A stretch of 31,894 nt of DNA from Marivita sp965656765. GTDB lineage: Bacteria > Pseudomonadota > Alphaproteobacteria > Rhodobacterales > Rhodobacteraceae. Numbering within the stretch: the stretch's first letter is position 1; each line of letters starts with the position of its first letter. Positions 1 to 7,619 of this stretch are shown here, in pieces. The notes beneath the pieces are model-generated. The model made no database searches. It saw only the letters and a program-made list of their open reading frames with translations, and had not been told where the DNA came from. Position numbers and translations under genes: made by a program. The stretch is taken from NCBI RefSeq assembly GCF_965656765.1, contig NZ_CBFHLV010000037.1, positions 1 through 31,894 of the forward strand. The letters are read 5' to 3'.

Positions 1-8
1 TGTCGCAT
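1..8 (-). CDS. Possible start of a gene running off the left edge
   Basis: An ATG at positions 8-6 on the minus strand opens a frame that leaves the window after two full codons (Met-Arg). It has a perfect AAGGAG Shine-Dalgarno sequence (complement of CTCCTT at 16-21) with a 7-base spacer. It lies downstream of the hypothetical gene at 73-420 on the same strand. The product cannot be named. The Shine-Dalgarno sequence lies in an 8-bp inverted repeat, so it may be a coincidence of that hairpin. Confidence 0.35.
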
Positions 9-10
9 TT

Positions 11-37
11 GTTTGCTCCTTCAAAGGTTGAGCAAAC
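11..37 (-). promoter_or_regulatory. 8-bp perfect inverted repeat overlapping a Shine-Dalgarno sequence
   Basis: GTTTGCTC (11-18) and GAGCAAAC (30-37) are perfect inverted repeats separated by 11 bases. The loop holds a further short CCTT/AAGG complementarity. The repeat sits after the stop of the 73-420 gene and just before a possible start codon at 8, and it covers part of the AAGGAG ribosome-binding site. There is no T-run, so a standard intrinsic terminator is not supported. It could be a hairpin that masks translation, a protein-binding site, or a weak terminator. Confidence 0.4.
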
Positions 38-72
38 TCTACATTAAACTGAGGGAAGTTTCGGGGGGCAGG

Positions 73-420
73 TCAGCACCCGAAAAAGCGTGCGTAAGAT
101 AGGGCCTTCTTTTCAAGGCTACGCGAGCCTTCAAAATTCTCATTATATACTGCTATGCCGCGCAAGTCGTCTTGCGATAACACCCAGAAGGCTCCTTCTT
201 TCATCTCGCTTCGTGGATAAATCGGATGTCCGTAAGGGTCGTAGTTCTCTGCATGATCGAGAATATAGCGATCAAGTATGCCTCTGATTTCTGTGGAAAA
301 TTTTATGCCTTCAACGATCTCTTCTAGAACTGCCGCACCTTCATCTGTTTCCCAACGGTTTTTGATGAATCTCTGGGTTTCGAGGTCGAATTTGAAGCCA
401 TCTTTGTCAAATTCCATCAT
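73..420 (-). CDS. Hypothetical protein, possible truncated pentapeptide-repeat protein
   Basis: The product is 115 residues, acidic, with no signal peptide or membrane segment. I do not recognise the N-terminal part. The last 30 or so residues (DLRGIAVYNENFEG, then SLEKKALSYARFFGC) look like the opening of a pentapeptide-repeat region, with A-x-F-x-G/C spacing, but the frame stops just where repeats would begin. This is weak resemblance, not a firm assignment. Codon usage is visibly more AT-rich than in the genes to the right. It starts 9 bases after the stop of the FadR-type regulator, and the GGAAGGGG at that gene's end can act as its Shine-Dalgarno sequence, so the two are probably co-transcribed. 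ATG occurs twice at the start (420 and 417). It could be a full small gene or a remnant. Confidence 0.55.
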   Translation of the reverse strand: MMEFDKDGFKFDLETQRFIKNRWETDEGAAVLEEIVEGIKFSTEIRGILDRYILDHAENYDPYGHPIYPRSEMKEGAFWVLSQDDLRGIAVYNENFEGSRSLEKKALSYARFFGC

Positions 421-429
421 GTTCGACTG

Positions 430-1200
430 CTACCCCTTCCCCCCAACATGCTCCAACCTCTGCCGGGCCACCGCCTCATGCGCCTCGGCCTTGCGGTTGT
501 CCGCCAGACACGCCTCGACATACCCCAAGTGATCCACCACCGCCTGCCGGGCACCCTCCGGGTCGCGCGCCTGCAGGGCGAGGTTGATCGCCCGGTGCTG
601 ATCCAGCAGCACACTCCGCGTGGTCTTCTGGCGGAACATGATCTGGCGGTTGTAGAACACGCCCTCTCGCAGCAACTGGTACATTGACCGCATCATATGC
701 AGCATGATCACGTTGTGGCTGGCCTCGATGATGGACAGGTGAAACTCCGCGTCCAGCGCCGCCTCGTCGGATGGGTCGCGTTTGGCGTGGGCCGCTTCCA
801 TGCGGGCGAAGACCGCGCCTATCACGGCCAAATCCGTGTCCGACGCCAAGCGCGCTGCGCGTTCCGCCGCAAGCCCTTCCATGTCGCGGCGGAAGGACAG
901 GTAATCGAACACCGCTTCGTCGTGGTTTGCGAACAACTGGATCAAAGCGTCCGAAAACGCCGACCCCAGCACATCCGCCACATAGACCCCGGCACCCGCG
1001 CGGCTGGTCAGGAGGCCCCGGTCGGACAGATCAGAAATCGCTTCGCGCAATGAGGGGCGGGACACAGCCAAGCGCTCAGACAGCTCTCGTTCCGAAGGCA
1101 AGCGTTCGCCGGGGCGCAGGATGCCTTGCAGGATCAGCTTTTCAATCTGGCGTGTGACCGTGGTCGACAGTTTTTCCGGCGTGACGGGTTGAAAGGGCAT
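430..1200 (-). CDS. FadR-subfamily GntR transcriptional regulator (FCD domain)
   Basis: A 256-residue DNA-binding regulator. Residues about 12-75 form the GntR winged helix, with the typical PGERLPSERELSERL and SRPSLREAI segments. Residues about 95-235 form an all-helical FCD effector domain. The likely metal/ligand residues of FCD proteins are visible as D150, H154, H202 and H224. Family members such as PdhR, LldR and GlcC sense small carboxylates (pyruvate, lactate, glycolate) and usually repress nearby catabolic genes; the effector here cannot be told from sequence. No metabolic target gene is adjacent, and only the small 73-420 gene follows. The leader at 1216-1239 carries inverted repeats that suit autoregulation. 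The Shine-Dalgarno sequence before the ATG is weak. Confidence 0.9.
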   Translation of the reverse strand: MPFQPVTPEKLSTTVTRQIEKLILQGILRPGERLPSERELSERLAVSRPSLREAISDLSDRGLLTSRAGAGVYVADVLGSAFSDALIQLFANHDEAVFDYLSFRRDMEGLAAERAARLASDTDLAVIGAVFARMEAAHAKRDPSDEAALDAEFHLSIIEASHNVIMLHMMRSMYQLLREGVFYNRQIMFRQKTTRSVLLDQHRAINLALQARDPEGARQAVVDHLGYVEACLADNRKAEAHEAVARQRLEHVGGKG

Positions 1201-1215
1201 GATGCTCGCAATTGG

Positions 1216-1239
1216 TTTGATTGGTCAAATCATATGACC
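1216..1239 (-). promoter_or_regulatory. Putative operator of the FadR/GntR-type regulator
   Basis: Two overlapping inverted repeats lie in the 58-base leader upstream of the regulator's ATG: TTTGA-ttgg-TCAAA (1216-1229) and GGTCA-7 bases-TGACC (1223-1239). TGGTC/GACCA half-sites of this kind are typical of FadR, PdhR and LldR operators. Autoregulation is inferred from position. Confidence 0.5.
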
Positions 1240-1258
1240 GATCCGGCCCTCAAACAAG

Positions 1259-1705
1259 CTACCACCGTGTCAGCGCGTCTTCGTCCTCGTCTTTTGCGGC
1301 GACCCAGTTGGTCTCACCCGTGGTCGCGTGTTCCTTCTTCCAGAACGGCGCGCGGGATTTGAGGTAGTCCATCAGATACTCGGCTGCCTCAAACGCGTCC
1401 TTTCGGTGGGGGGCTGCGGTGGCGACCATCATGATCTTCTCGCCCGGTTCCATTCGCCCGTGGCGGTGGATCACCAAAACATCTCCCAAGGACCACCGCG
1501 TGACCGCTTCGGCGGCGATGGCCTCAAGCGCTTTCTGGGTCATGCCGGGATAGTGTTCAATCTCCATCGCATCCAACCCGCCATTGCCGAAATCCCGGAC
1601 CACGCCCGTAAACGTGACGACGGCCCCCATATCGTGGCGGCCATTGGCGAAGGCTTCGGCCTCGGCCCCGAAATCGAACGGGGTGTCCTGAACGACGATC
1701 CGCAT
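1259..1705 (-). CDS. moaE: Molybdopterin synthase large (catalytic) subunit MoaE
   Basis: MoaE binds precursor Z (cyclic pyranopterin monophosphate) and, with thiocarboxylated MoaD, inserts two sulfurs to form molybdopterin. The product is 148 residues, the usual length. Family motifs are present: IEHYPGM at 49-55, HRHGRMEPGE at 80-89, and the active-site stretch YLKSRAPFWKKE, where K116 and K123 match the two essential lysines of E. coli MoaE (K119, K126). Its ATG overlaps the moaD stop by one base (TAATG), which gives translational coupling. It is the last gene of the long minus-strand operon. No moaA or moaC is in the window, so the other cofactor genes must lie elsewhere. Confidence 0.97.
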   Translation of the reverse strand: MRIVVQDTPFDFGAEAEAFANGRHDMGAVVTFTGVVRDFGNGGLDAMEIEHYPGMTQKALEAIAAEAVTRWSLGDVLVIHRHGRMEPGEKIMMVATAAPHRKDAFEAAEYLMDYLKSRAPFWKKEHATTGETNWVAAKDEDEDALTRW

Positions 1706-1950
1706 TAGCCGCCCGTCATCGGCGGGAAGAACGCCACTTCGCGCGCGCCCTTGATCGACGCGTCAAAATCGGTGAGCTCCTGATCAACGGCCACGCGCAA
1801 TGCACTGAGGTCTGAAAAGGCAAGATCGTACCGATCCTCGCGCGCCCGCAGTTCCGTCACCAAATCCGCCACGGTTTCGGCCTCTGTCGTGACGGTTTCC
1901 TTGGGCAGTCCAATCCGTTCGCGGACCCACGCGAAATACAAGACGTTCAT
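1705..1950 (-). CDS. moaD: Molybdopterin synthase sulfur-carrier subunit MoaD
   Basis: An 81-residue ubiquitin-fold sulfur carrier ending in Gly-Gly (residues 80-81). The C-terminal glycine is adenylated by MoeB and thiocarboxylated, then supplies sulfur to MoaE. The FFPPMTGG tail matches the family's FxPPxxGG ending. The start ATG is 4 bases after the pgsA stop and is preceded by AAGGA about 9 bases upstream. It overlaps moaE by one base, so the two subunits are probably made together. Confidence 0.95.
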   Translation of the reverse strand: MNVLYFAWVRERIGLPKETVTTEAETVADLVTELRAREDRYDLAFSDLSALRVAVDQELTDFDASIKGAREVAFFPPMTGG

Positions 1951-1954
1951 CCGA

Positions 1955-2614
1955 TCAATCCTTCAAAAACGGGGTGGCCTTGCGGAAGTAATCCCACCCG
2001 GTGATCAGGGTCAGGAAGGCGGCAATCCACAGCAGGATGATGCCTGCGTTACCCGTCCAAACCATACCAGCGTGTTTCCACCAAAGACCGTGCAAGTCTT
2101 CAATATCGCCTGTCATGACACCTTGGAATATCTCAGAGCTCATGCCCATGGCGGACATACCGAGATAGTGTTCGAACACACCTTGGGCGAAGAGAACTGC
2201 GATTGCGACCATCTGTAGGGTCGTCTTCCATTTTGCCAGCGGCGTTACCTTGAGCGTGCCGGCCGTATCACCCAAGAATTCACGTAGGCCCGACACAAAG
2301 ACTTCGCGGAACAGGATGAATGTCGCGGGTAGAACCAGCCAAGGTGACATGGACGAATAGCCGACAATCACCATAAGCGCGATCACCACCATCGCCTTGT
2401 CGGCAATCGGATCGAGCATTGCACCAAGCTTGCTTTCCTGTTTCCAGGCGCGGGCAAGATAGCCATCGAACCAGTCCGTGACAGCGGCTGACACGAATAG
2501 GATGAGGGCGAACCAATCTGCGGCAGGACGAGAGAAATAGAGGAACATCAGCGCCACTCCCGGCGCAGCCAAGAGGCGCAGCACAGTCAGGATATTTGGC
2601 ACCGTCATCGTCAT
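1955..2614 (-). CDS. pgsA: CDP-diacylglycerol-glycerol-3-phosphate 3-phosphatidyltransferase
   Basis: This inner-membrane enzyme makes phosphatidylglycerophosphate from CDP-diacylglycerol and glycerol-3-phosphate, the committed step to phosphatidylglycerol and cardiolipin. The CDP-alcohol phosphotransferase signature is complete: D47, D50, G51, A54, R55, G64, D68, D72. Several hydrophobic helices flank it, and the 219-residue length is slightly longer than E. coli PgsA, with an extra segment near residues 140-180. Two close ATG codons (2614 and 2608) are possible starts; the first has AGGT upstream. The 89 bases before it separate it from recO, so a secondary promoter there is possible but I see no clear one. 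Confidence 0.94.
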   Translation of the reverse strand: MTMTVPNILTVLRLLAAPGVALMFLYFSRPAADWFALILFVSAAVTDWFDGYLARAWKQESKLGAMLDPIADKAMVVIALMVIVGYSSMSPWLVLPATFILFREVFVSGLREFLGDTAGTLKVTPLAKWKTTLQMVAIAVLFAQGVFEHYLGMSAMGMSSEIFQGVMTGDIEDLHGLWWKHAGMVWTGNAGIILLWIAAFLTLITGWDYFRKATPFLKD

Positions 2615-2703
2615 ATGCTTTACCTACCGTGCCTATGTGAAACTGAAAAGGCGGCGTTTTGGTGTTTTCATAACTTCGCCTGCTTGGAGTGTTTTGCCGC
2701 TGA

Positions 2704-3450
2704 TTAACTTGGCGGGTTTGCGGCACGGGGCGCACGATTGAGCATATCAACATAACGCGCCCGTGCGTCGGGTAGAGGTTTGCCGACCTGTTCAGCGGCC
2801 AGTTTGTGTTCGAGGAAGTAACCCGTAAGGCTCAAAGCTGTTGCAATATCCGTGTTTTCCGTTGCGCCGCCATCACGCAATGCGTCTGGCAGGGACAATA
2901 GCCGGTCCGCCCAGTCGCCTGCACCTTTTGCCGACACGGCGCGTCCCGACTTGGGTGAGACATAGACCAAGTCGTCCGTGGACCCGGTGACGGCGCAATG
3001 CCCAAGGTCGAGCCCGTAACCGAGATCGTCCAGCAGCGCAGTTTCCCAGCGTAAATATGCCAGCGGCCAAAGATCGGTTTGGTCCAGCAGGTCAAGAAGG
3101 TTCTGTGTGTGGGCATAAAGCACGGGATGCGGTTCGCGTTCGGGAAGGACAAATGCCAAAAGCGCGAGTGTCGCGTTCAGCCCGGCCAAGGTTGTTCTGT
3201 TCTGCATCGCAATGGCAGCACGCGAGCGTTGAAGCTCCGCGGTGAAGCTGCCCAAATGATCCTCAAGCCGGGCGCGCCATGCCAGATCAAGCTGCGCCCC
3301 GGGTTGCAGGATCGGGGCAACTTTGCGCGATGCTCCCCCGCGCACCACCCCCGCGTGGCGCCCCCGTTCGGGAGTGAACACGTCGATGATCATCGAACTC
3401 TCGCCATGGCGGCGGCTGCTCAGAAGGATGCCTGTGTCTCGCCAATCCAT
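2704..3450 (-). CDS. recO: DNA repair protein RecO
   Basis: RecO works with RecR to load RecA onto SSB-coated single-stranded DNA in the RecFOR gap-repair pathway and also anneals complementary strands. The 248-residue protein begins with the typical OB-fold segment (DTGILLSSRRHGESS, then MIIDVFTPERGRHAGVVRGG at about 20-39) and ends in an all-helical domain. The zinc-binding cysteines of some RecO proteins are absent here; only one Cys sits in the LGHCAVTG segment, as I would expect for this lineage. It follows the DUF1491 gene by 9 bases and keeps the classic rnc-era-recO order. No clear Shine-Dalgarno sequence precedes the ATG. Confidence 0.94.
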   Translation of the reverse strand: MDWRDTGILLSSRRHGESSMIIDVFTPERGRHAGVVRGGASRKVAPILQPGAQLDLAWRARLEDHLGSFTAELQRSRAAIAMQNRTTLAGLNATLALLAFVLPEREPHPVLYAHTQNLLDLLDQTDLWPLAYLRWETALLDDLGYGLDLGHCAVTGSTDDLVYVSPKSGRAVSAKGAGDWADRLLSLPDALRDGGATENTDIATALSLTGYFLEHKLAAEQVGKPLPDARARYVDMLNRAPRAANPPS

Positions 3451-3459
3451 GGGGTGAGG

Positions 3460-3798
3460 TTAGCCCGACAGCCCGTCTTCATCCAGTAGATGCCGACCAG
3501 CGCGATCCTCGACTTCGATCACCCAAAGATCACTGTCAAAGCTGCGTTGTTTGGCAATGCTGGTGTCTACGTCTGTTTCTGACCCATCCGCCAGAACCTG
3601 CCATGCGCGGTCTCCGGTCAATAGATCGTACTGCTGAACAAACGCTTTGGCCTGACCATCCAGAGTGTTGAGTTTGATCAGGATCGCCCCGGCTGTGTCG
3701 TCACCGTGCGCGGTTACAAAGGCAGGGATATCGAAAAGGGATAGGCGGCGCAGATAGGCCTGCACCCAGAAACCGCTTGCCAGTCGGGCCTCAGCCAT
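3460..3798 (-). CDS. DUF1491 family protein
   Basis: A 112-residue soluble protein of the DUF1491 family, which in my knowledge is mainly alphaproteobacterial and uncharacterised. Recognisable features are the N-terminal LASGFWVQAYLRRL segment, the central ILIKLN and the C-terminal DSDLWVIEVEDRAGRHLL segment, which reads as a small alpha/beta protein with no catalytic motif I can name. Its ATG lies inside the end of era (8-base overlap), so translation is coupled. Its position between era and recO suggests a housekeeping role in ribosome assembly or DNA repair, but that is only context. Confidence 0.85.
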   Translation of the reverse strand: MAEARLASGFWVQAYLRRLSLFDIPAFVTAHGDDTAGAILIKLNTLDGQAKAFVQQYDLLTGDRAWQVLADGSETDVDTSIAKQRSFDSDLWVIEVEDRAGRHLLDEDGLSG

Positions 3799-4699
3799 TG
3801 CCGTCCTTAAAGTCCAGGCCCATCTCGGAATAGCGCTCGGCCTCGTCCAGCCACTTCTCGCGAACTTTCACCTGCATAAACAGATGGATGCGGCGGCCCA
3901 AGAATTCTTCTAGCTCTTCGCGGGCGGCCTTGCTGATGGCTTTGATCGTCTCGCCCTTGTTTCCAAGAACGATACCTTTGTGGCCATCGCGCACAACATA
4001 GATAATCTGATCAATCCGGGCTGATCCGTCGTCGCGTTCTTCCCAGCTTTCTGTCTCAACCGTCAGCTGGTACGGCAATTCCTGATGCAGACGCAGGGTC
4101 AGTTTCTCGCGGGTCATCTCAGACGCGATCATGCGCAAGGGCAGATCGGCGATCTGATCTTCGGGATAGAGCCACGGGCTTTCGGGAAGCTCTTCCGCCA
4201 GCCACTTGCGCATAGCTTTCACGCCATGACCTTTTTCCGCCGAAATCATGAATGTCTCGGTAAATGCGAATTTCTCGTTCATGTCGTGCGACAGCTTCAG
4301 AAGGTGCTGCGCTTCGACCCGGTCGATCTTGTTGATGGCAAGTGCAACAGGGCGTTTGCCTGCGACCTCAGCAAGATTCTCAAGGATCGCCTCCACGCCC
4401 TCAGTGATACCGCGATGCGCTTCGATCAACAGCACAACGATATCTGCGTCTGATGCACCGCTCCAGGCGGCAGCAACCATCGCACGGTCAAGGCGGCGGC
4501 GCGGTTTGAAAAGGCCCGGCGTATCCACCAGAACGATCTGCGCGTTACCTTCCATGGCGACGCCACGGATACGTGCGCGGGTGGTTTGCACCTTGTGGGT
4601 GACGATCGACACCTTAGCGCCGACCATTTGATTGGTCAGCGTAGATTTGCCCGCATTGGGCTCTCCGATCAAAGCGACGAAACCGGCGCGCGTGGTCAT
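3791..4699 (-). CDS. era: GTPase Era, 16S rRNA maturation factor
   Basis: Era binds the 3' end of 16S rRNA and helps assemble the 30S subunit. The 302-residue protein has all GTPase motifs: G1 GEPNAGKS (12-19), G2 around T39-T40, G3 DTPG (59-62), G4 NKID (123-126), G5 SAEKG. A C-terminal KH RNA-binding domain includes GKIVLGNKGETIKAIS-like residues. I chose the ATG at 4699 because the family begins close to the first beta strand; an in-frame ATG at 4711 would add four residues, and a TTG at 4807 would overlap the upstream transporter and add an unlikely extension. It overlaps DUF1491 by 8 bases. Confidence 0.95.
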   Translation of the reverse strand: MTTRAGFVALIGEPNAGKSTLTNQMVGAKVSIVTHKVQTTRARIRGVAMEGNAQIVLVDTPGLFKPRRRLDRAMVAAAWSGASDADIVVLLIEAHRGITEGVEAILENLAEVAGKRPVALAINKIDRVEAQHLLKLSHDMNEKFAFTETFMISAEKGHGVKAMRKWLAEELPESPWLYPEDQIADLPLRMIASEMTREKLTLRLHQELPYQLTVETESWEERDDGSARIDQIIYVVRDGHKGIVLGNKGETIKAISKAAREELEEFLGRRIHLFMQVKVREKWLDEAERYSEMGLDFKDGNG

Positions 4700-4727
4700 A
4701 GCAACATCCATATCCAGAAGTCCGGCG

Positions 4728-5627
4728 TCATACGCCAGATCGTGGTGCAGAGCCAGCCCCGACTTTGCGCCCGCTACGCACCAAAGTGTAGACCCCGCTG
4801 CCCACAATCAAGGTTGCACCGATTAATGTCAGCGCATCAGGGCGTTCGCCGAAAATCAGGTAAGCGAACACCAAAGCGATCAAAAGGCGCGAATATCGGA
4901 ACGGGGCCACAACCGACACTTCTCCGGTGCGCATCGCTTTGGTCAGGGCACTGTACCCTACGAGCCCGGCAAGACCCGTTCCCATAAGCATCGTCAGCGC
5001 AGTTAGGCTGGGTGCAGACAGCGGTGCACTCTCAAAAATCGTGATAACAACACCTGCGATAAACACCATCAAAAAGCCCAGTATGCCCAGTTGCGTGGCC
5101 GACACTTCGGGTGGGCTGGCGCGGGTCATCAGATCGCGTCCAGCAAAGCCAATCATACCCAGAACAGCAAATATCGCGGTCGCATCAAAGCCCGATGGGG
5201 TTGGACGCAAAATCAACAAGACTCCGACGAACCCGATGGACATAGCAATCCAGCGGCGCATCCCGACCTGTTCTTTGAGGACAAGCGCGGCCCCCAAAGT
5301 GACCATCAGTGGCGCGGCCTGCAGGATGGCTGACGTGGTCGACAATGGTGCAAACGCGAGGCTAAGTGCAAAAAATAGGCGGCCCAGTACCTCGAACGCC
5401 GACCGGACCAGCAACGGGCCTTCGACGTAGGCTCGGGTGACTAAGGGTTCCCTGGTCCAAACCGCGTAGAGTACGAAAAAGCATGTTCCGAAGCCCCCGA
5501 ACAGCATTGTCCCGACACCAGCGGATACATCGCCTGTTCCGGTTGCTGCCTTGAAGAACGCGTCTTCGATCGCGAAGCCCAACATGGCCAGTACCATGAA
5601 CAGGCTGCCGCGAAGGTTGTCGGTCAA
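4728..5627 (-). CDS. EamA/DMT-family transporter
   Basis: A 299-residue inner-membrane protein with about ten hydrophobic helices in two EamA repeats, as in drug/metabolite transporters (RhaT-like exporters of amino acids, nucleosides or riboflavin). The substrate cannot be deduced. Its ATG overlaps the rnc stop in ATGA, and it ends 28 bases before era, so it is inserted into the classical rnc-era pair as a coupled operon member. The C-terminal tail after the last helix is short and basic. The family call is firm; the role in this operon is unknown. Confidence 0.88.
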   Translation of the reverse strand: MTDNLRGSLFMVLAMLGFAIEDAFFKAATGTGDVSAGVGTMLFGGFGTCFFVLYAVWTREPLVTRAYVEGPLLVRSAFEVLGRLFFALSLAFAPLSTTSAILQAAPLMVTLGAALVLKEQVGMRRWIAMSIGFVGVLLILRPTPSGFDATAIFAVLGMIGFAGRDLMTRASPPEVSATQLGILGFLMVFIAGVVITIFESAPLSAPSLTALTMLMGTGLAGLVGYSALTKAMRTGEVSVVAPFRYSRLLIALVFAYLIFGERPDALTLIGATLIVGSGVYTLVRSGRKVGAGSAPRSGV

Positions 5628-6313
5628 GATGGGTCCATTTCAACAACTGCCAAAAGTGCCTTGGCTGAGGCTTGCTCGGCCTGTCGTTTTGATCCGGCTT
5701 TTGCCTTGGCGGATTGCCCATCTTCCAATCGCACTTCGATTACAAACATCGGCGCGTGATCTGGGCCATCGCGGGACAGTTCGACATAGGCCGGTGGCGG
5801 CATTGCGCGGGCCTGTGCCCATTCTTGAAGCGCGGTTTTCGCATCGCGCGCATCATCCTCGACCGATCCGATCCGGTTGCCCCAAAGGCGCAGAACCAAG
5901 TCTTTGGCGGCGTCAAAGCCCGCATCCAGATAAACTGCTGCAATGACCGCTTCCATAGCGTCGCCCAAAAGCGCTTGTTTGCGCCGTCCGCCGGACAGCA
6001 TTTCTGACCGTCCAAGCTTCAAAGCTGCGCCCAAATCTATCTCGCGGGCGACGTCCGCGCAGGCTTCCTTGCGCACCAGCGCATTGAACCGTGGTGCGAG
6101 CTGACCTTCGGATGCAGCTTTGTCCCCGGCCAAGAGCGCCTCGGCCATGACAAGTCCCAGCACGCGGTCACCCAAGAATTCAAGGCGCTGATTGTCTTCT
6201 CGATTGACGCCTGCGCGTGACGAATGCGTCACTGCGCGCACCAGCAATTCGGGGCTCTCGAACCGATGCCCCAAACGCTTCGAGAGCGCCTGCAGGTCAG
6301 CCGAGAGTTTCAC
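5624..6313 (-). CDS. rnc: Ribonuclease III
   Basis: A double-strand-specific endoribonuclease that processes rRNA precursors and some mRNAs. The signature NQRLEFLGDRVL is at 41-52, with catalytic E45, D49, D118 and E121 present. A dsRNA-binding domain fills about residues 155-225. I chose GTG at 6313, which overlaps the lepB TAG by one base (TAGTG) and has GAGAAG upstream. This gives 229 residues, the usual size; an upstream start at 6349 would overlap lepB by 37 bases and add 12 basic residues with no family match. Confidence 0.95.
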   Translation of the reverse strand: MKLSADLQALSKRLGHRFESPELLVRAVTHSSRAGVNREDNQRLEFLGDRVLGLVMAEALLAGDKAASEGQLAPRFNALVRKEACADVAREIDLGAALKLGRSEMLSGGRRKQALLGDAMEAVIAAVYLDAGFDAAKDLVLRLWGNRIGSVEDDARDAKTALQEWAQARAMPPPAYVELSRDGPDHAPMFVIEVRLEDGQSAKAKAGSKRQAEQASAKALLAVVEMDPS

Positions 6314-7149
6314 TACTCGATCTTCTCGAAAAATCGGTCGCCGCGCCATGTCCAGAAGAAGAGCATTGATGATCCTGCGGACGAAAACATCACGCGGTTC
6401 GCTTTACCCACGAGATTTTCAAATGGAACAAACCCGACACCACCCGCAACGCTGGGCACACGGCTATCGGAAGAATTGTCGCGGTTGTCGCCCATCATAA
6501 AGTAATGACCTTCGGGAACCGTATAGACCGGAGTGTTGTCAGAACCTTGGTTGCCAATGTTCAGGATTGAATGGGTTGTGCCATTGGGCAATGTTTCAAG
6601 AAACCGATCTTTAACGCAAGTGCCGCCAGTGCCAACCGGGCCGTTAGCGCAGCGCGGGCGCAAACCTTGAGGGCCTTGGGGCGATGCCGTTTCCTCAAAT
6701 GCGGGCTGCGGTTCCAGTTGCACGCTGTCGCCGTTGATATGGAGAACACCACGGATCATCTGCACTTCGTCACCGGGCAGGCCAATCACCCGTTTGATGA
6801 AATCGCGCCCTGTCACAGGATGGCGGAACACGGCTACATTGCCACGCTCAGGCTCGGATCCGAACAGGCGGCTATTGTCGCCATCAGCCCAGCCACACAG
6901 GTCGGTTGCATCCACATCAATGCCGAAATTCGGCAGGTAGAGCGATGGGCAAGACGCGTAGGAGTAGCCGTAGGACATCTTGTTGACGAACAAAAAATCG
7001 CCGATCAGCAACGTGTCTTTCATTGACCCCGACGGGATCCAGAAGGGCTGGAAAAACAGAGTCCGAAAGACCCCTGCAATCAAAAGCGCATAGACGATGG
7101 TTTTGATCGTCTCGACGATCCCGCCGCTTTTCTTGGATTCAGACGCCAT
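6313..7149 (-). CDS. lepB: Signal peptidase I
   Basis: This membrane serine/lysine protease removes signal peptides from exported proteins at the periplasmic face. An N-terminal transmembrane anchor is at about 12-34. Box B holds the nucleophile S42 in IPSGSMKDTL, and the general base is K119 in RDFIKRVIGLPGD; the GDNRDNSSDSR box is near the C terminus. Two Cys pairs occur in the periplasmic insertion. I chose ATG 7149 (278 residues, with AGGCAGGA-type sequence upstream) over the longer frame to 7263, whose first 38 residues are unlike the family. It is 71 bases after acpS, the widest gap in this part of the operon. Confidence 0.95.
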   Translation of the reverse strand: MASESKKSGGIVETIKTIVYALLIAGVFRTLFFQPFWIPSGSMKDTLLIGDFLFVNKMSYGYSYASCPSLYLPNFGIDVDATDLCGWADGDNSRLFGSEPERGNVAVFRHPVTGRDFIKRVIGLPGDEVQMIRGVLHINGDSVQLEPQPAFEETASPQGPQGLRPRCANGPVGTGGTCVKDRFLETLPNGTTHSILNIGNQGSDNTPVYTVPEGHYFMMGDNRDNSSDSRVPSVAGGVGFVPFENLVGKANRVMFSSAGSSMLFFWTWRGDRFFEKIE

Positions 7150-7220
7150 GTTCCTGCCTTTTGATCGACTGTCCCGCGCTACATGAGCGGGGGCGGCGCG
7201 GGTGTCAAGCCAACGGCGCG

Positions 7221-7619
7221 TTACTTGGGGCGGGCCTCGATCAACACGGTTGCTTGCGCCCACGGGTGGTCATCGGTCAGGGTGACATGAATGATTGCCT
7301 CATGACCCGGTGGCGTCAGGTCTTCCAACCGCTTTTTCGCCCATCCCGTGACCTCCATGACCGGCTGTCCGGTCTGCAGGTTGCGCACCGACATATCCTT
7401 CCACGCGATCCCCATCCGCAACCCTGTGCCAAGGGCTTTGGAGCATGCTTCTTTGGCGGCCCACCGCTTGGCGTAGGTGCCAGCAACATCGCGCCTGCGT
7501 TCGGCTTTGCGTTGCTCGATCTCGGTGAACACCCGGTTGCGGAAGCGGTCGCCAAAGCGTTCTAGCGTGCCTGCAATGCGGTCGATATTGGCCAGATCGG
7601 TTCCGATTCCGATGATCAT
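7221..7619 (-). CDS. acpS: Holo-[acyl-carrier-protein] synthase
   Basis: AcpS moves the 4'-phosphopantetheine group from CoA to a serine of acyl carrier protein, which activates fatty-acid synthesis. The 132-residue product has the family motifs: GIGTDLANI (Mg ligand D8), FT at 31-32, and KRWAAKEACSKALGTG with catalytic E57. I chose ATG 7619, which overlaps the upstream hydrolase stop in ATGA and has a GGAGG Shine-Dalgarno sequence. The pdxJ-acpS-lepB order is common in Proteobacteria. Confidence 0.96.
   Translation of the reverse strand: MIIGIGTDLANIDRIAGTLERFGDRFRNRVFTEIEQRKAERRRDVAGTYAKRWAAKEACSKALGTGLRMGIAWKDMSVRNLQTGQPVMEVTGWAKKRLEDLTPPGHEAIIHVTLTDDHPWAQATVLIEARPK

Noticed and set aside
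771..1157. A Pro/Arg-rich plus-strand frame inside the regulator gene
   Set aside because: It is the shadow of the GC-rich FadR-type regulator on the other strand, with no ribosome-binding site.
4699..4807. An upstream TTG start extending Era by 36 residues
   Set aside because: It overlaps the end of the EamA transporter gene and adds sequence not found in the family.
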